A stretch of 10,643 nt of DNA from Oscillospiraceae bacterium (GCA_029068025.1 JAIEDJ010000106.1:1-10643), one strand, 5' to 3'. Positions 1 to 6,703 are shown, numbered from the stretch's first letter. The notes: generated from the letters alone by a model not told the origin. Program-made: numbers and translations.

Positions 1-62
1 GTCTGTAGATAAACCCCTAAAAAGTTGATCTCGGCTGGTTTTATAATGTTGACGAGGGGCTG

Positions 63-119
63 TTTATTAAAAAATTTCAAAAACGGGCAGTGCTGCGCAC
101 TGCCCGTTTTTGAAATTTG
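63..119. repeat. Solitary palindromic element related to the 121-bp array
   Basis: Positions 72-93 and 97-118 are perfect reverse complements (22 bp each) around a TGC loop. The outer arm (AAATTTCAAAA / TTTTTGAAATTT) and the preceding TTTATTAAAA match the ends of the units at 2940-3419, while the interior is different and shorter. It therefore looks like a deleted or minimal member of the same dispersed repeat family. The GC core flanked by A5/T5 on both sides could also act as a bidirectional terminator. Confidence 0.75.
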
Positions 120-211
120 CAGTCACCCACGCATTGTTGTCCTCAGCTTAGGGGCTTGTGCTCCGGTTTGACACGCAGTTCTTGACTAAAAATAACTTTT
201 TCTGCAGTCTG

Positions 212-244
212 AGTGTGGAAAAAACAATTTTTGCCGCACTTTTT
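212..244 (+). terminator. Terminator-like hairpin on the plus strand
   Basis: AGTGTGG-AAAAA pairs with TTTTT-g-CCGCACT around an ACAA loop, with one G-T wobble and one bulged G, and is followed by TTTT. It has the form of an intrinsic terminator for plus-strand transcription. No plus-strand gene is visible upstream in the window, so its client is unknown. The A/T inner stem makes chance occurrence possible. Confidence 0.35.
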
Positions 245-332
245 AATAAAATCGATACAAGTGCATTAATAAGCTACAGTCTATTATTTTACGCAACATC
301 AGTCTATTTATCGACTTACGAATAATAAAGTC

Positions 333-355
333 AAAAAAGGGCGGAAATTCCGCCC
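333..355 (-). terminator. Intrinsic terminator of the cobalamin operon
   Basis: The stem GGGCGGAA/TTCCGCCC (339-355) is followed on the minus strand by six T residues (338-333). It lies 14 bp beyond the stop of the precorrin-8X methylmutase gene, the last gene of the operon. The complementary side also has a TTTT run, so some bidirectional action is possible. Confidence 0.85.
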
Positions 356-369
356 TTTTGGTTTTATTT

Positions 370-996
370 TTAATGATCGGCAATTTTCATTAACGCGTTG
401 CAGATCGCCGCCGCCACGGTGCTTCCGCCTTTTCTGCCGAGTGCGGCGATATACGGCAAGCCCGACTCCAACAGCGTTTCCTTTGAATGAACAACGTTCA
501 CAAATCCAACCGGCGCTCCGATAACAAGCGGCGGCGAAAAGCGTCCCTCGCGGTGCAGCTCACAAATGCGCATCAGCGCCGTCGGAGCGTTTCCGACAAC
601 GCAGATAACCGGTCTGTCCGTGATCTCGGCTGCTTTATCAACGGCAGCGGACGCTCGGGTAGTCCCCTGCTCCGCTGCCGCCTTCGCCACCTCGGGATCC
701 GCCATAAAGCATTGCGCCGCGCAGCCGAGCTTCTCCAGCGCCGGCTTGTTGATCCCCGCAAGTGCCATGTTGGTATCGGTAACGAACACCGCGCCGCGCC
801 TAATTGCGTCAAGCGCAATGTCCACGGCGTTCTCCGAGAATTTAAGATTATCGCAGTAATCAAAATCGGCTGTCGTATGGATCACGCGCATAATGATAGG
901 CTTTTCGCGCTCGGGCAGCGCGTGCGGCAGCTCGCTTTCAATGATCTCAAAGCTGCGTTTTTCGATATCGCCCGGCAAAATAAATTCCGCGCTCAA
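370..996 (-). CDS. cbiC: Precorrin-8X methylmutase (CbiC/CobH)
   Basis: This enzyme moves the methyl group from C-11 to C-12 of (cobalt-)precorrin-8 to give (cobalt) hydrogenobyrinate, a cytoplasmic step of corrin ring synthesis. The 208-residue protein is full length for the family. The RVIHTTADF motif places the expected catalytic histidine at residue 40. Other family blocks are VTDTNM (72-77), GNAPTAL (135-141), PVGFV (162-166) and GRKGGSTVAAA (187-197). The start is a TTG overlapping the TGA stop of the adenosyltransferase gene (TTGA, 993-996), with purine-rich GAGAAAGGG and GTGGAG upstream, so translation is probably coupled. It is the last gene of the riboswitch-controlled operon. No other corrin-ring enzyme is present here, so its partners must lie elsewhere or be absent. 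Family assignment is firm; whether it works in full de novo synthesis cannot be seen. Confidence 0.95.
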   Translation of the reverse strand: MSAEFILPGDIEKRSFEIIESELPHALPEREKPIIMRVIHTTADFDYCDNLKFSENAVDIALDAIRRGAVFVTDTNMALAGINKPALEKLGCAAQCFMADPEVAKAAAEQGTTRASAAVDKAAEITDRPVICVVGNAPTALMRICELHREGRFSPPLVIGAPVGFVNVVHSKETLLESGLPYIAALGRKGGSTVAAAICNALMKIADH

Positions 997-1505
997 AACT
1001 CCACGCCCTTTCTCGCAGTGATCCCGCGCTCATACGGATGCCTTATGCAGCGTATCTCGCTTATATAATCCGCCGCGCCGATAAATTCATACGCGGGGGT
1101 TCTTCCTGTTATGATGATCTCGGCGCTGTCCTTGTTTTCAAGAACAAGCTGCCTGGCAAGCGCAGTATCCATAAGCCCGTAAGCATAGGCGCTGCAAAAT
1201 TCATCGAGTATGATCATCTTAGGAGCAGTATTGTCCATACTAAACGCGAATTCGAGCAACGCATTGTGACAGCGCGTTATTTCGTACTTATCTGTTTCTG
1301 ACATATTCTTAAAGAACCCGTAATCCCTGTCACAGCGCCGTATCTCCAACCCCGGGATATTCTCCAGCACCGACAGTTCGGACGTGTCCGCGCCCTTCAT
1401 AAACTGAACGAAGCGCACCTTTATTCCCGCGCCCGCACCTCGCACCGCAAGTCCGATGGCGGCAGTTGTCTTGCCCTTGCCGAAGCCGCAATATATATGC
1501 AGCAT
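993..1505 (-). CDS. cobO: Cob(I)alamin adenosyltransferase (CobA/CobO/BtuR type)
   Basis: This enzyme transfers the 5'-deoxyadenosyl group of ATP to cob(I)alamin or corrinoid intermediates, making the coenzyme form from imported corrinoid. The 170-residue protein starts almost directly at its P-loop, GFGKGKTT (7-14), as in short Firmicutes versions that lack the N-terminal extension of the Salmonella enzyme. A Walker-B-like IILDEF lies at 98-103, TGRTP at 133-137, and the typical C-terminal HPYERGITARKGVEF at 156-170. The ATG start is 5 bp after the stop of the upstream secreted-protein gene and has no good Shine-Dalgarno, so it probably depends on coupling. The downstream gene overlaps it by 4 bp. 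In this operon its natural job is adenosylating B12 delivered by the adjacent ABC importer. Confidence 0.95.
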   Translation of the reverse strand: MLHIYCGFGKGKTTAAIGLAVRGAGAGIKVRFVQFMKGADTSELSVLENIPGLEIRRCDRDYGFFKNMSETDKYEITRCHNALLEFAFSMDNTAPKMIILDEFCSAYAYGLMDTALARQLVLENKDSAEIIITGRTPAYEFIGAADYISEIRCIRHPYERGITARKGVEF

Positions 1506-1510
1506 AACGA

Positions 1511-2116
1511 TCAGTGCTTTTTGCGGGAGAATACGACCGCAGCAGCGGCAGCCGCGACAGATACTCCGAGCATGCCAAACGCGCCCGTGTTCGGATTTTC
1601 GCTGCCATCCCCCGAAGGAGCCGGAGCGATAAGCAGTATGTCGGACTGATCATCGGAATCGCCCGGAGTGCCGGAAGCTGCTTTATAAGCGCTCTCGGGC
1701 AGCTTGTCGGACTTAAAGGTAAGCTTTCTGCTATACCATTCACTCTTTTTAGTGCTCCATGCCGCAACATCGATCTCCACATCCAGCGACGACAGCGGCA
1801 GCGTGTATACGTACTTCCCGTCGGCGCTCTCCGTGAATGTAATGTGCTCGGATTCCGCGGCGGCGGCAGCCTGTTCGCCCGTTCCGACAAACAGCTTGCT
1901 GTAGCCCGTTCCCGACAGCGTGACTGCCGCCGTCATTTTGCCGTTGGCTGCTGTAACATCGCAGTTTACCACCTTGAACATCGACGAATCGGACTCAACG
2001 TCCACATTGTAAACACCGTCGTTAAGCGCCCCCGCGTCCACAGCAGCAGACGCGCTGCCAACGGTGCATACGGCGCAGAGAGCCGAAGCGGCAAAGACAG
2101 AAAAATGTTTTTTCAT
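1511..2116 (-). CDS. Secreted beta-domain protein with sortase-like tail, candidate corrinoid-binding surface protein
   Basis: This 201-residue protein has an N-terminal signal peptide (KK, hydrophobic core 5-20, probable cleavage after ASA near residue 24). One beta-rich domain (about 31-136) opens with LNDGVYNVDV. A low-complexity linker follows (about 145-172), then NPNTG (174-178), a hydrophobic segment (180-196) and RKKH, the layout of a sortase sorting signal with an LPXTG-like variant. The domain aligns by eye with the first gene of the operon: the DG(V/E)Y start, a GK/GV-x-TA strand, a short loop with VG, then a strand before the C-terminal tyrosine. It resembles NEAT-like domains encoded beside haem and cobalamin importers of Clostridia. 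The start is fixed by GGAGG (2123-2127 region). Corrinoid binding is inferred from context; no binding residue is proven. Alternatives are haem or another porphyrinoid. Confidence 0.7.
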   Translation of the reverse strand: MKKHFSVFAASALCAVCTVGSASAAVDAGALNDGVYNVDVESDSSMFKVVNCDVTAANGKMTAAVTLSGTGYSKLFVGTGEQAAAAAESEHITFTESADGKYVYTLPLSSLDVEIDVAAWSTKKSEWYSRKLTFKSDKLPESAYKAASGTPGDSDDQSDILLIAPAPSGDGSENPNTGAFGMLGVSVAAAAAAVVFSRKKH

Positions 2117-2166
2117 AACTGTTCCTCCAAAATAAAATGATATTTATATTATCGAAGAGCCATATT

Positions 2167-2922
2167 TTACAGAAAATATTTTCCGTAAAGCTCCCCGGGA
2201 ATATCGTACAGTGCTCTGATATTTTCTTCCGAAAAGATCTCATTCGGCTTGCCCGACAAAAAGATCCTTCCGTCCTTTATACACAATACCTTATCGGAAA
2301 CGCGCTCCGCAAAATCAAGCTCATGCAGCGACATTATCACCGCGATACCCAAGTCTTCGACCTGCCGCTTCAAGATCTCAAAGAACATGATCTTGTGGCG
2401 TATATCAAGATATGAAGTCGGTTCGTCCAGAATAAGTATTCTCGGCTGCTGACATATGGCGCGAGCAAGGAGCACACGCTGACGCTGTCCGTCGCTCACG
2501 GAATTGAAATCCGTATCGGCGAGCTCCTCGGCGTTGACAGCGCGGAGAGCGTCGTCAACGATCCTGTGATCCTCGGCGGTAAGTACGCCGAACGTCCCGG
2601 TATACGGATACCGTCCCGCCGCCGCTACATCGCGGCAGGTCATCAGATCGGGACGTATGCGCTCTGTCAGCATTACCGAAAGCATTTTTGCCATATCCGC
2701 TCCGGAGATCCCGCCCATGTCCTGTCCGCACAGCTCCACTCGGCCGCCGCTTTTGGGAATATATCCCGAGACCGTTTTCAGCACAGTGGACTTCCCTCCG
2801 CCGTTCGGGCCTATCAGCGTGAGTATCTCGCCTTCGTTCACCTCGAACGAGATACCGCTGATCACATCTTTGCCGCCGTTGTAGCCTGCGGAGAGATCTT
2901 CAACTAAAACCGATTTCATCAC
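2167..2922 (-). CDS. btuD: ABC transporter ATP-binding protein, FecE/BtuD type
   Basis: This is the cytoplasmic ATPase of a type II (BtuCD-F-like) importer and would power corrinoid uptake with the permease and lipoprotein encoded upstream. The 251 residues hold Walker A GPNGGGKST (38-46), signature SDGQRQR (143-149), Walker B ILILDE (162-167), a D-loop YLD (171-173) and the switch histidine H200 in SLHE. Two departures are visible: the Q-loop region reads VMLTERIRP (about 83-91) with no glutamine, and LSGGQ is replaced by VSDGQ. The start is GTG (2922) or the next codon ATG (2919); AAGGAG at 2934-2939 is nearer to the GTG. A four-copy repeat array lies directly 5' of this Shine-Dalgarno and separates it from the permease gene. 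Substrate assignment rests on the operon: cobalamin riboswitch, adenosyltransferase and methylmutase. Confidence 0.9.
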   Translation of the reverse strand: MMKSVLVEDLSAGYNGGKDVISGISFEVNEGEILTLIGPNGGGKSTVLKTVSGYIPKSGGRVELCGQDMGGISGADMAKMLSVMLTERIRPDLMTCRDVAAAGRYPYTGTFGVLTAEDHRIVDDALRAVNAEELADTDFNSVSDGQRQRVLLARAICQQPRILILDEPTSYLDIRHKIMFFEILKRQVEDLGIAVIMSLHELDFAERVSDKVLCIKDGRIFLSGKPNEIFSEENIRALYDIPGELYGKYFL

Positions 2923-2939
2923 TGCTGCCTAATCTCCTT

Positions 2940-3419
2940 ATTAAAAGAAATTTCAAAATCGGCGGGCAACGCCCGCCTAGCCAGCCCCACTCGGCTCCGT
3001 TCCGCACTTCGTGCTCCACTGCGCCAAGCGGGACTGCTTTTTGAAATTTCTCCTGCAACTTTATTAAAAAATTTCAAAACCGGCGGGCAAAGCCCGCCTA
3101 GCCAGCCCCACTCGGCTCCGTTCCGCACTTCGTGCTCCACTCCGCCGAGCAGGACTGCTTTTTGAAATTTCTCCTGCAACTTTATTAAAAAATTTCAAAC
3201 CCGGCGGGCAAAGCCCGCCTAGCCAGCCCCACTCGGCTCCGTTCCGCACTTCGTGCTCCACTGCGCCAAGCGGGACTGCTTTTTGAAATTTCTCCTGCAA
3301 CTTTATTAAAAAATTTCAAAATCGGCGGGCAACGCCCGCCTAGCCAGCCCCACTCGGCTCCGTTTCGCACTTCGTGCTCCACTGCGCCGGGCGGGACTGC
3401 TTTTTGAAATTTCTCCTGC
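2940..3419. repeat. Tandem array of four 121-bp palindromic units
   Basis: Units begin near 2940, 3059, 3180 and 3301, the last three at exactly 121-bp spacing. Each runs from TTATTAAAA-AAATTTCAAA to TTTTTGAAATTT-CTCCTGC, so its ends are inverted repeats. Inside are two further hairpins: GGCGGGC-AAN-GCCCGCC and GCAC-TTC-GTGC. Stems are invariant while the loop varies (AAC or AAA), which fits structural constraint or recent expansion. The unit is not a multiple of three, and apparent ORFs across it are artefacts. The array lies within the importer operon between permease and ATPase, right before the ATPase ribosome binding site. It could affect mRNA stability or relative expression. It shares its ends with the element at 63-119. 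Confidence 0.95.
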
Positions 3420-3534
3420 TCCATTATTACGTTGATCTTGGCTTTTTCTATAGAATTTCAGAATATACATCGCTATAACATTCCCGCAAACGCCTTAAAG
3501 CCAGGGTATATCGTCTATGATCAATTATAAGACA

Positions 3535-4548
3535 TCAGTTGTTTTCGCGTCTTCTGTTGATCATCATTATAATAACTACAGGCGCTCCGAATACCGCCGT
3601 CACCGTGCTTATACTAAGCTCGGTCGGAGACAGCACCGTCCGCGCGATAATATCGCACACCATGCAGAATATGCTCCCCGCAAGAAAACACGCCGGGATC
3701 ATCACGGACGGCTTTGAGGTTTTCAGCATAAGCCTTGCCAGCTGCGGAACGGCGATACCGACAAACGAAACGGGACCCGCGAACGCGGCGACACACGCGG
3801 ACATAAGTCCCGACAGCGTAACCAGCGCCACCTTGAGCGCCTTCAGATTCACTCCGACACTTCGGGAATAGTTTTCGCCCAGCATATACGCGCCCATAGG
3901 CTTTGCAATAAGCACTGTTCCGAAAAACGCCGCCGCGGTTATTGCCGCGATAACGAAAACGTCGTCCATACTGCGTCCCGAAAACGTTCCCTTTGACCAG
4001 TCGTGGAGATTTACTATATCGGAATCCCTCGCAAAAGTCACCGCAAAGTCGGTTATAGCGGAGCAGATATATCCGATCATTATCCCGCACACCACCAGCA
4101 TTGACATTCGCGGCATTTTCCGAGAAGCCAGCAGCACAAAGCCCAGCGAGATCATAGACCCGACAAACGCCGCTCCGATCATCGCCGCCGAGCTAATGGA
4201 ATTCACGAATTTAAACGCGAATATCATAGTCAGGGCAACGGTGAGCTTCGCGCCCGAGGATACTCCGAGAACAAACGGCCCCGCTATCGGATTGTGAAAG
4301 AACGTTTGCAGCAGATACCCCGACAGCGACAGCAGACCGCCCAGCAGCAGCGCCGACAGCGCGCGCGGTATCCGTATCTTCCACAAGATGTCGGAATAGC
4401 CGCCGCTGTTGAATATTGCTTTGACAGCATCGGAGAACGGAATCCTGGTGGTTCCGATAAGTACGCTCGCGGTCAATGCCGCCGCCATTCCCGCGGCAAG
4501 CAGCGAAAATGTTACCGCGTATCTTGCACGCGCCTTGTTCGATCTCAA
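3535..4548 (-). CDS. btuC: FecCD/BtuC-family ABC importer permease
   Basis: This integral membrane subunit forms the translocation path for the corrinoid. The 337-residue length is normal for the family, and roughly nine to ten hydrophobic helices can be seen. Family landmarks are IRIPRALSALLLG (about 59-71), the FHNPIAGPFVLG(V)SSGA block (about 84-99), and near the C-terminus FAGPVSFVGIAVPQLARL, the coupling region that contacts the ATPase. The start is a TTG overlapping the TGA of the upstream lipoprotein gene (TTGA, 4545-4548), with only a weak GGTGAAG nearby, so translation is probably coupled. Unlike other junctions in the operon, it is followed by about 610 bp before the ATPase start, mostly the 121-bp repeat array. 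I see nothing else in the 3420-3534 gap. Exact substrate cannot be read from the sequence and is assigned from the B12 context. Confidence 0.93.
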   Translation of the reverse strand: MRSNKARARYAVTFSLLAAGMAAALTASVLIGTTRIPFSDAVKAIFNSGGYSDILWKIRIPRALSALLLGGLLSLSGYLLQTFFHNPIAGPFVLGVSSGAKLTVALTMIFAFKFVNSISSAAMIGAAFVGSMISLGFVLLASRKMPRMSMLVVCGIMIGYICSAITDFAVTFARDSDIVNLHDWSKGTFSGRSMDDVFVIAAITAAAFFGTVLIAKPMGAYMLGENYSRSVGVNLKALKVALVTLSGLMSACVAAFAGPVSFVGIAVPQLARLMLKTSKPSVMIPACFLAGSIFCMVCDIIARTVLSPTELSISTVTAVFGAPVVIIMMINRRRENN

Positions 4549-5726
4549 CCCGCTTCACCGCTTTCCAATTTATACAAGAAGGTCGGCGGCTCACTCTCTG
4601 CCGTTCCGCTGAACACCGAATGAAAATCAAAGATCATAGTGCCGAGCTTTGTAGTCTCCTGATAAACGTTCTCATGTGTGCACCAGACGTTTCCCGTTTT
4701 AACTGCCTTGAAATCCGCCAGCAGACTGTTCTTCGCGATAAGCTCTTCAACCGTGGATATCTCGCCGCCGATAGTGCTGTTGTAGATTATAAAATCCGCG
4801 TCCTTTGCCTGAGTGTAAAATTTCTCCATCTCCATAACGACGGTGGAGAACACGCTGCTCGAGCCGGACTCGCCGCCCGCGTCCTCAAACACGGACTCGC
4901 CGCCCGCAAGCTCTATCATTTTTGTAATGTAGTCGCCCGACCTGCGCGTTACCGCTTGTCCCGCCGAATTTATGTAGAAGAACGCAGCGGTTTTGCCCGT
5001 GCCTTCAAGTCCCTCGATAGTCTTAAGCCGCGCGGACTGCTCCGAAAACACGCGGTCAGCCTCATCGGCTTTTCCGCACATCTCCGCATAGACCTTGATC
5101 CATTCGCTGCGCCCGAGCGGGTGCGGCTCATAGCTGGCGTAGTCTATGAATACGGGTATACCCAGGCTTGCGAGCTTCTCCTTGACCGCCGGAGAATGTT
5201 CTATCATCGTGGATTGTATCGACAGCGTGCAGCCGCCCGACAGCAGCATCTCATAATCGGGTTCGCGGTACTTCCCCGCATAGACGATCTTTCCCGAATC
5301 CATTGCTTCCTTAGCCGCGTCCACATACCAGTCCTCCGCCTTCGCTCCCGAGAACTTCACCGCGTCCAGCGCACCGACCTCCGCAAACAATCCCATTGCC
5401 GAGGTCGCAGCTATGTAGAAATTTTCCGCCGGCTGACAGATCACGGTAATATCCTTGTCAAGATCTCCCGGAACGTCCGCGCCCTCGGGAACGACAAGAA
5501 ACCGTGCGCCGTTCATGGTGGTGATCATCGAATAACCGCCCTCATAGCGGTCAATTGAGAACTGCTCGGCATACTCGTTCCGGACGTGCTCCTTTAAAAC
5601 AAGAGATACCGCCGCGCTGTCTTTATCGGACGCGCCCGATGTTTCCGCCTCCGACTGCGCTTTGCAGCCCGTAAATATAACGGACAGCGCCAATACCGCC
5701 GCTAAAAGCAATGAACATCTTTTCAT
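4545..5726 (-). CDS. btuF: Lipoprotein substrate-binding protein of the corrinoid importer
   Basis: This is the extracytoplasmic receptor that captures ligand and docks on the permease. The signal peptide (KR, hydrophobic 5-18) ends in FTGC, making Cys21 the probable lipidated residue; Phe at -3 is a mild deviation from the lipobox. The linker to about residue 40 is Ser/Ala/Asp/Glu rich. The remaining part is a FepB/BtuF-type (Peripla_BP_2) two-lobe protein, 393 residues in all. Typical stretches are AGKYREPDYEMLLSGGC (about 180), the SIQSTMIEHSP block, LGIPVFIDYASYEPHPLGR and the late NVYQETTKLG segment. It overlaps the upstream gene by ATGA (5723-5726) and the permease by TTGA, so these three genes are tightly coupled. 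The ligand is assigned from the riboswitch and cobO/cbiC; a siderophore or haem specificity is the main alternative. Confidence 0.9.
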   Translation of the reverse strand: MKRCSLLLAAVLALSVIFTGCKAQSEAETSGASDKDSAAVSLVLKEHVRNEYAEQFSIDRYEGGYSMITTMNGARFLVVPEGADVPGDLDKDITVICQPAENFYIAATSAMGLFAEVGALDAVKFSGAKAEDWYVDAAKEAMDSGKIVYAGKYREPDYEMLLSGGCTLSIQSTMIEHSPAVKEKLASLGIPVFIDYASYEPHPLGRSEWIKVYAEMCGKADEADRVFSEQSARLKTIEGLEGTGKTAAFFYINSAGQAVTRRSGDYITKMIELAGGESVFEDAGGESGSSSVFSTVVMEMEKFYTQAKDADFIIYNSTIGGEISTVEELIAKNSLLADFKAVKTGNVWCTHENVYQETTKLGTMIFDFHSVFSGTAESEPPTFLYKLESGEAG

Positions 5727-6304
5727 TTCTTATTCTTCTTTCCGATAGTGACCGCGGCATACGCGAGCGCCGCGCCGAGCGCCGCCGATATTCCGATAAC
5801 GGCAAGCGTGGGGATACCGCCCGATCCCTGCCCCGACACTTCAATGGAAATTCCCGCCACAACACTTCCCGTGCTGCTGTTTGGTGTTGCAACCATCGAC
5901 TCGAGCATACTCATCATCTCTTCCGAAGTCATAGACGAGTTCCCCGAAGTCTCCGGTGATGTGTTTTCCCTAAACTCCGAGCCGCTTACCGTTATAGTGT
6001 AGTCTATCATATGCGGCGCGCTCATCGCTACAGTCTCCGCCTTGATGTCCAGAGGGGTATCCGCCGACGGGATCTCCACCAGAAACACGGACTTCCCGTC
6101 GTTGGAGATCGGCTTGTACTCTTTGCCGCCAACGATCATCAGATCGTAGCTTGGACTGCTCCAGATGATCTCGGCGGTGATAACGCCGTTTTCAATATAC
6201 ACGTTCGCGGGGGATTGGATCGTAGTCCGTCCCGTGCCGCCGCTGAGAATTATTTCGGCCTTGTACTCGCCATCACGCAGCTGATTTGCAGATCGATTTT
6301 CCAT
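5723..6304 (-). CDS. Membrane-anchored beta-domain protein lacking a signal peptide, candidate corrinoid-binding partner
   Basis: This is the first gene of the B12-riboswitch operon (193 residues). One beta domain (about 10-107) starts at RDGEY and contains WSSPSYDLMIVGG (48-60) and SAPHMIDYTITV (95-106). A Ser/Thr/Met-rich linker follows (110-160), then one hydrophobic helix (about 165-186) and GKKNKK, a C-terminal membrane anchor. It is paralogous by eye to the secreted protein at 1511-2116. The start is firm: AGGAGG at 6310-6315, 5 nt before ATG, with an in-frame TAG at 6314-6316. The domain begins only ten residues in, so no signal peptide is encoded, although the anchor predicts an outside-facing domain. 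The 96-bp repeat array abuts its ribosome binding site, so the true 5' end may have been lost. A leaderless tail-anchored protein is the alternative. Confidence 0.7.
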   Translation of the reverse strand: MENRSANQLRDGEYKAEIILSGGTGRTTIQSPANVYIENGVITAEIIWSSPSYDLMIVGGKEYKPISNDGKSVFLVEIPSADTPLDIKAETVAMSAPHMIDYTITVSGSEFRENTSPETSGNSSMTSEEMMSMLESMVATPNSSTGSVVAGISIEVSGQGSGGIPTLAVIGISAALGAALAYAAVTIGKKNKK

Positions 6305-6314
6305 AAACTCCTCC

Positions 6315-6698
6315 TATTTTAGACGCTCAGCGGTCGGAAAACCTTCGGTTTCCCTCTGCAGAGCACATCTGCCTTCGTTTCACTGCGGCAGCTGTACTCC
6401 CCCGCCTCCCTATTTTAAACGCTCGGCGGTCGGAAAACCTTCGGTTTCCCTCTGCAGAACACGTCTGCCTTCGTTTCACTGCGGCAGCCGTACTCCCCCG
6501 CCTCGCTATTTTAAACGCTCGGCGGTCGGAAAATCTTCGGTTTTCCTCTGCAGAGCACGTCTGCCTTCGTTTCACTGCGGCAGCCGTACTCCCACGCCTC
6601 CCTATTTTAAACGCTCGGCGGTCGGAAAACCTTAGGTTTCCCTCTGCAGAGCACGTCTGCCTTCGTTTCACTGCGGCAGCCGTACTCCCCCGCCTCGC
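6315..6698. repeat. Tandem array of four 96-bp units
   Basis: Units start at 6315, 6411, 6507 and 6603, exactly 96 bp each, and differ by only a few substitutions. Each contains GGAAAACC-TTC-GGTTTYCC, the palindrome CTCTGCAGAG, and a CTGCC...GGCAG inverted repeat, so it would fold strongly as RNA. On the minus strand each unit ends AAAATAGGGAGG, close to the AAAATAGGAGG that forms the Shine-Dalgarno of the following gene. Because 96 is divisible by three, an Arg-rich 32-residue repeat ORF appears on the minus strand. I regard that as an artefact. The array lies in the long 5' leader between a terminator-like hairpin and the first gene. Confidence 0.95.
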
Positions 6699-6703
6699 TT
6701 AAT

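Larger units (their letters stand above)
1..332. other. Intergenic region without a supported gene
   Basis: No convincing coding sequence is visible on either strand. The stretch holds a perfect 22-bp-arm palindrome (72-118) and a second hairpin with a T-run on the plus strand (212-244), both listed separately. The remaining AT-rich sequence (245-332) shows nothing I can name. A plus-strand gene could end just left of the window, but no residue-level evidence supports one. Confidence 0.5.

Noticed and set aside
487..1068. Plus-strand open frame antisense to cbiC
   Set aside because: Arg-rich shadow frame opposite a gene with unmistakable CbiC motifs.
2940..3419. CRISPR array
   Set aside because: Whole 121-bp units repeat without variable spacers, and no cas gene is present; the same applies to the 96-bp array.
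2919..3424. Three overlapping minus-strand frames with MQEKFQKAV-type starts
   Set aside because: They are translations of the 121-bp repeat units, overlap one another, and the unit length is not a multiple of three.
4476..5558. Long plus-strand open frame (360 codons) antisense to btuF
   Set aside because: It lies opposite a clear substrate-binding protein, has Arg/His-rich low-quality composition and no recognisable domain; it is a shadow of the GC-biased codon pattern.
6327..6671. Arg-rich 32-residue repeat protein on the minus strand
   Set aside because: It arises because the 96-bp unit is divisible by three; there is no good ribosome binding site, and the sequence is better explained as structured DNA or RNA.
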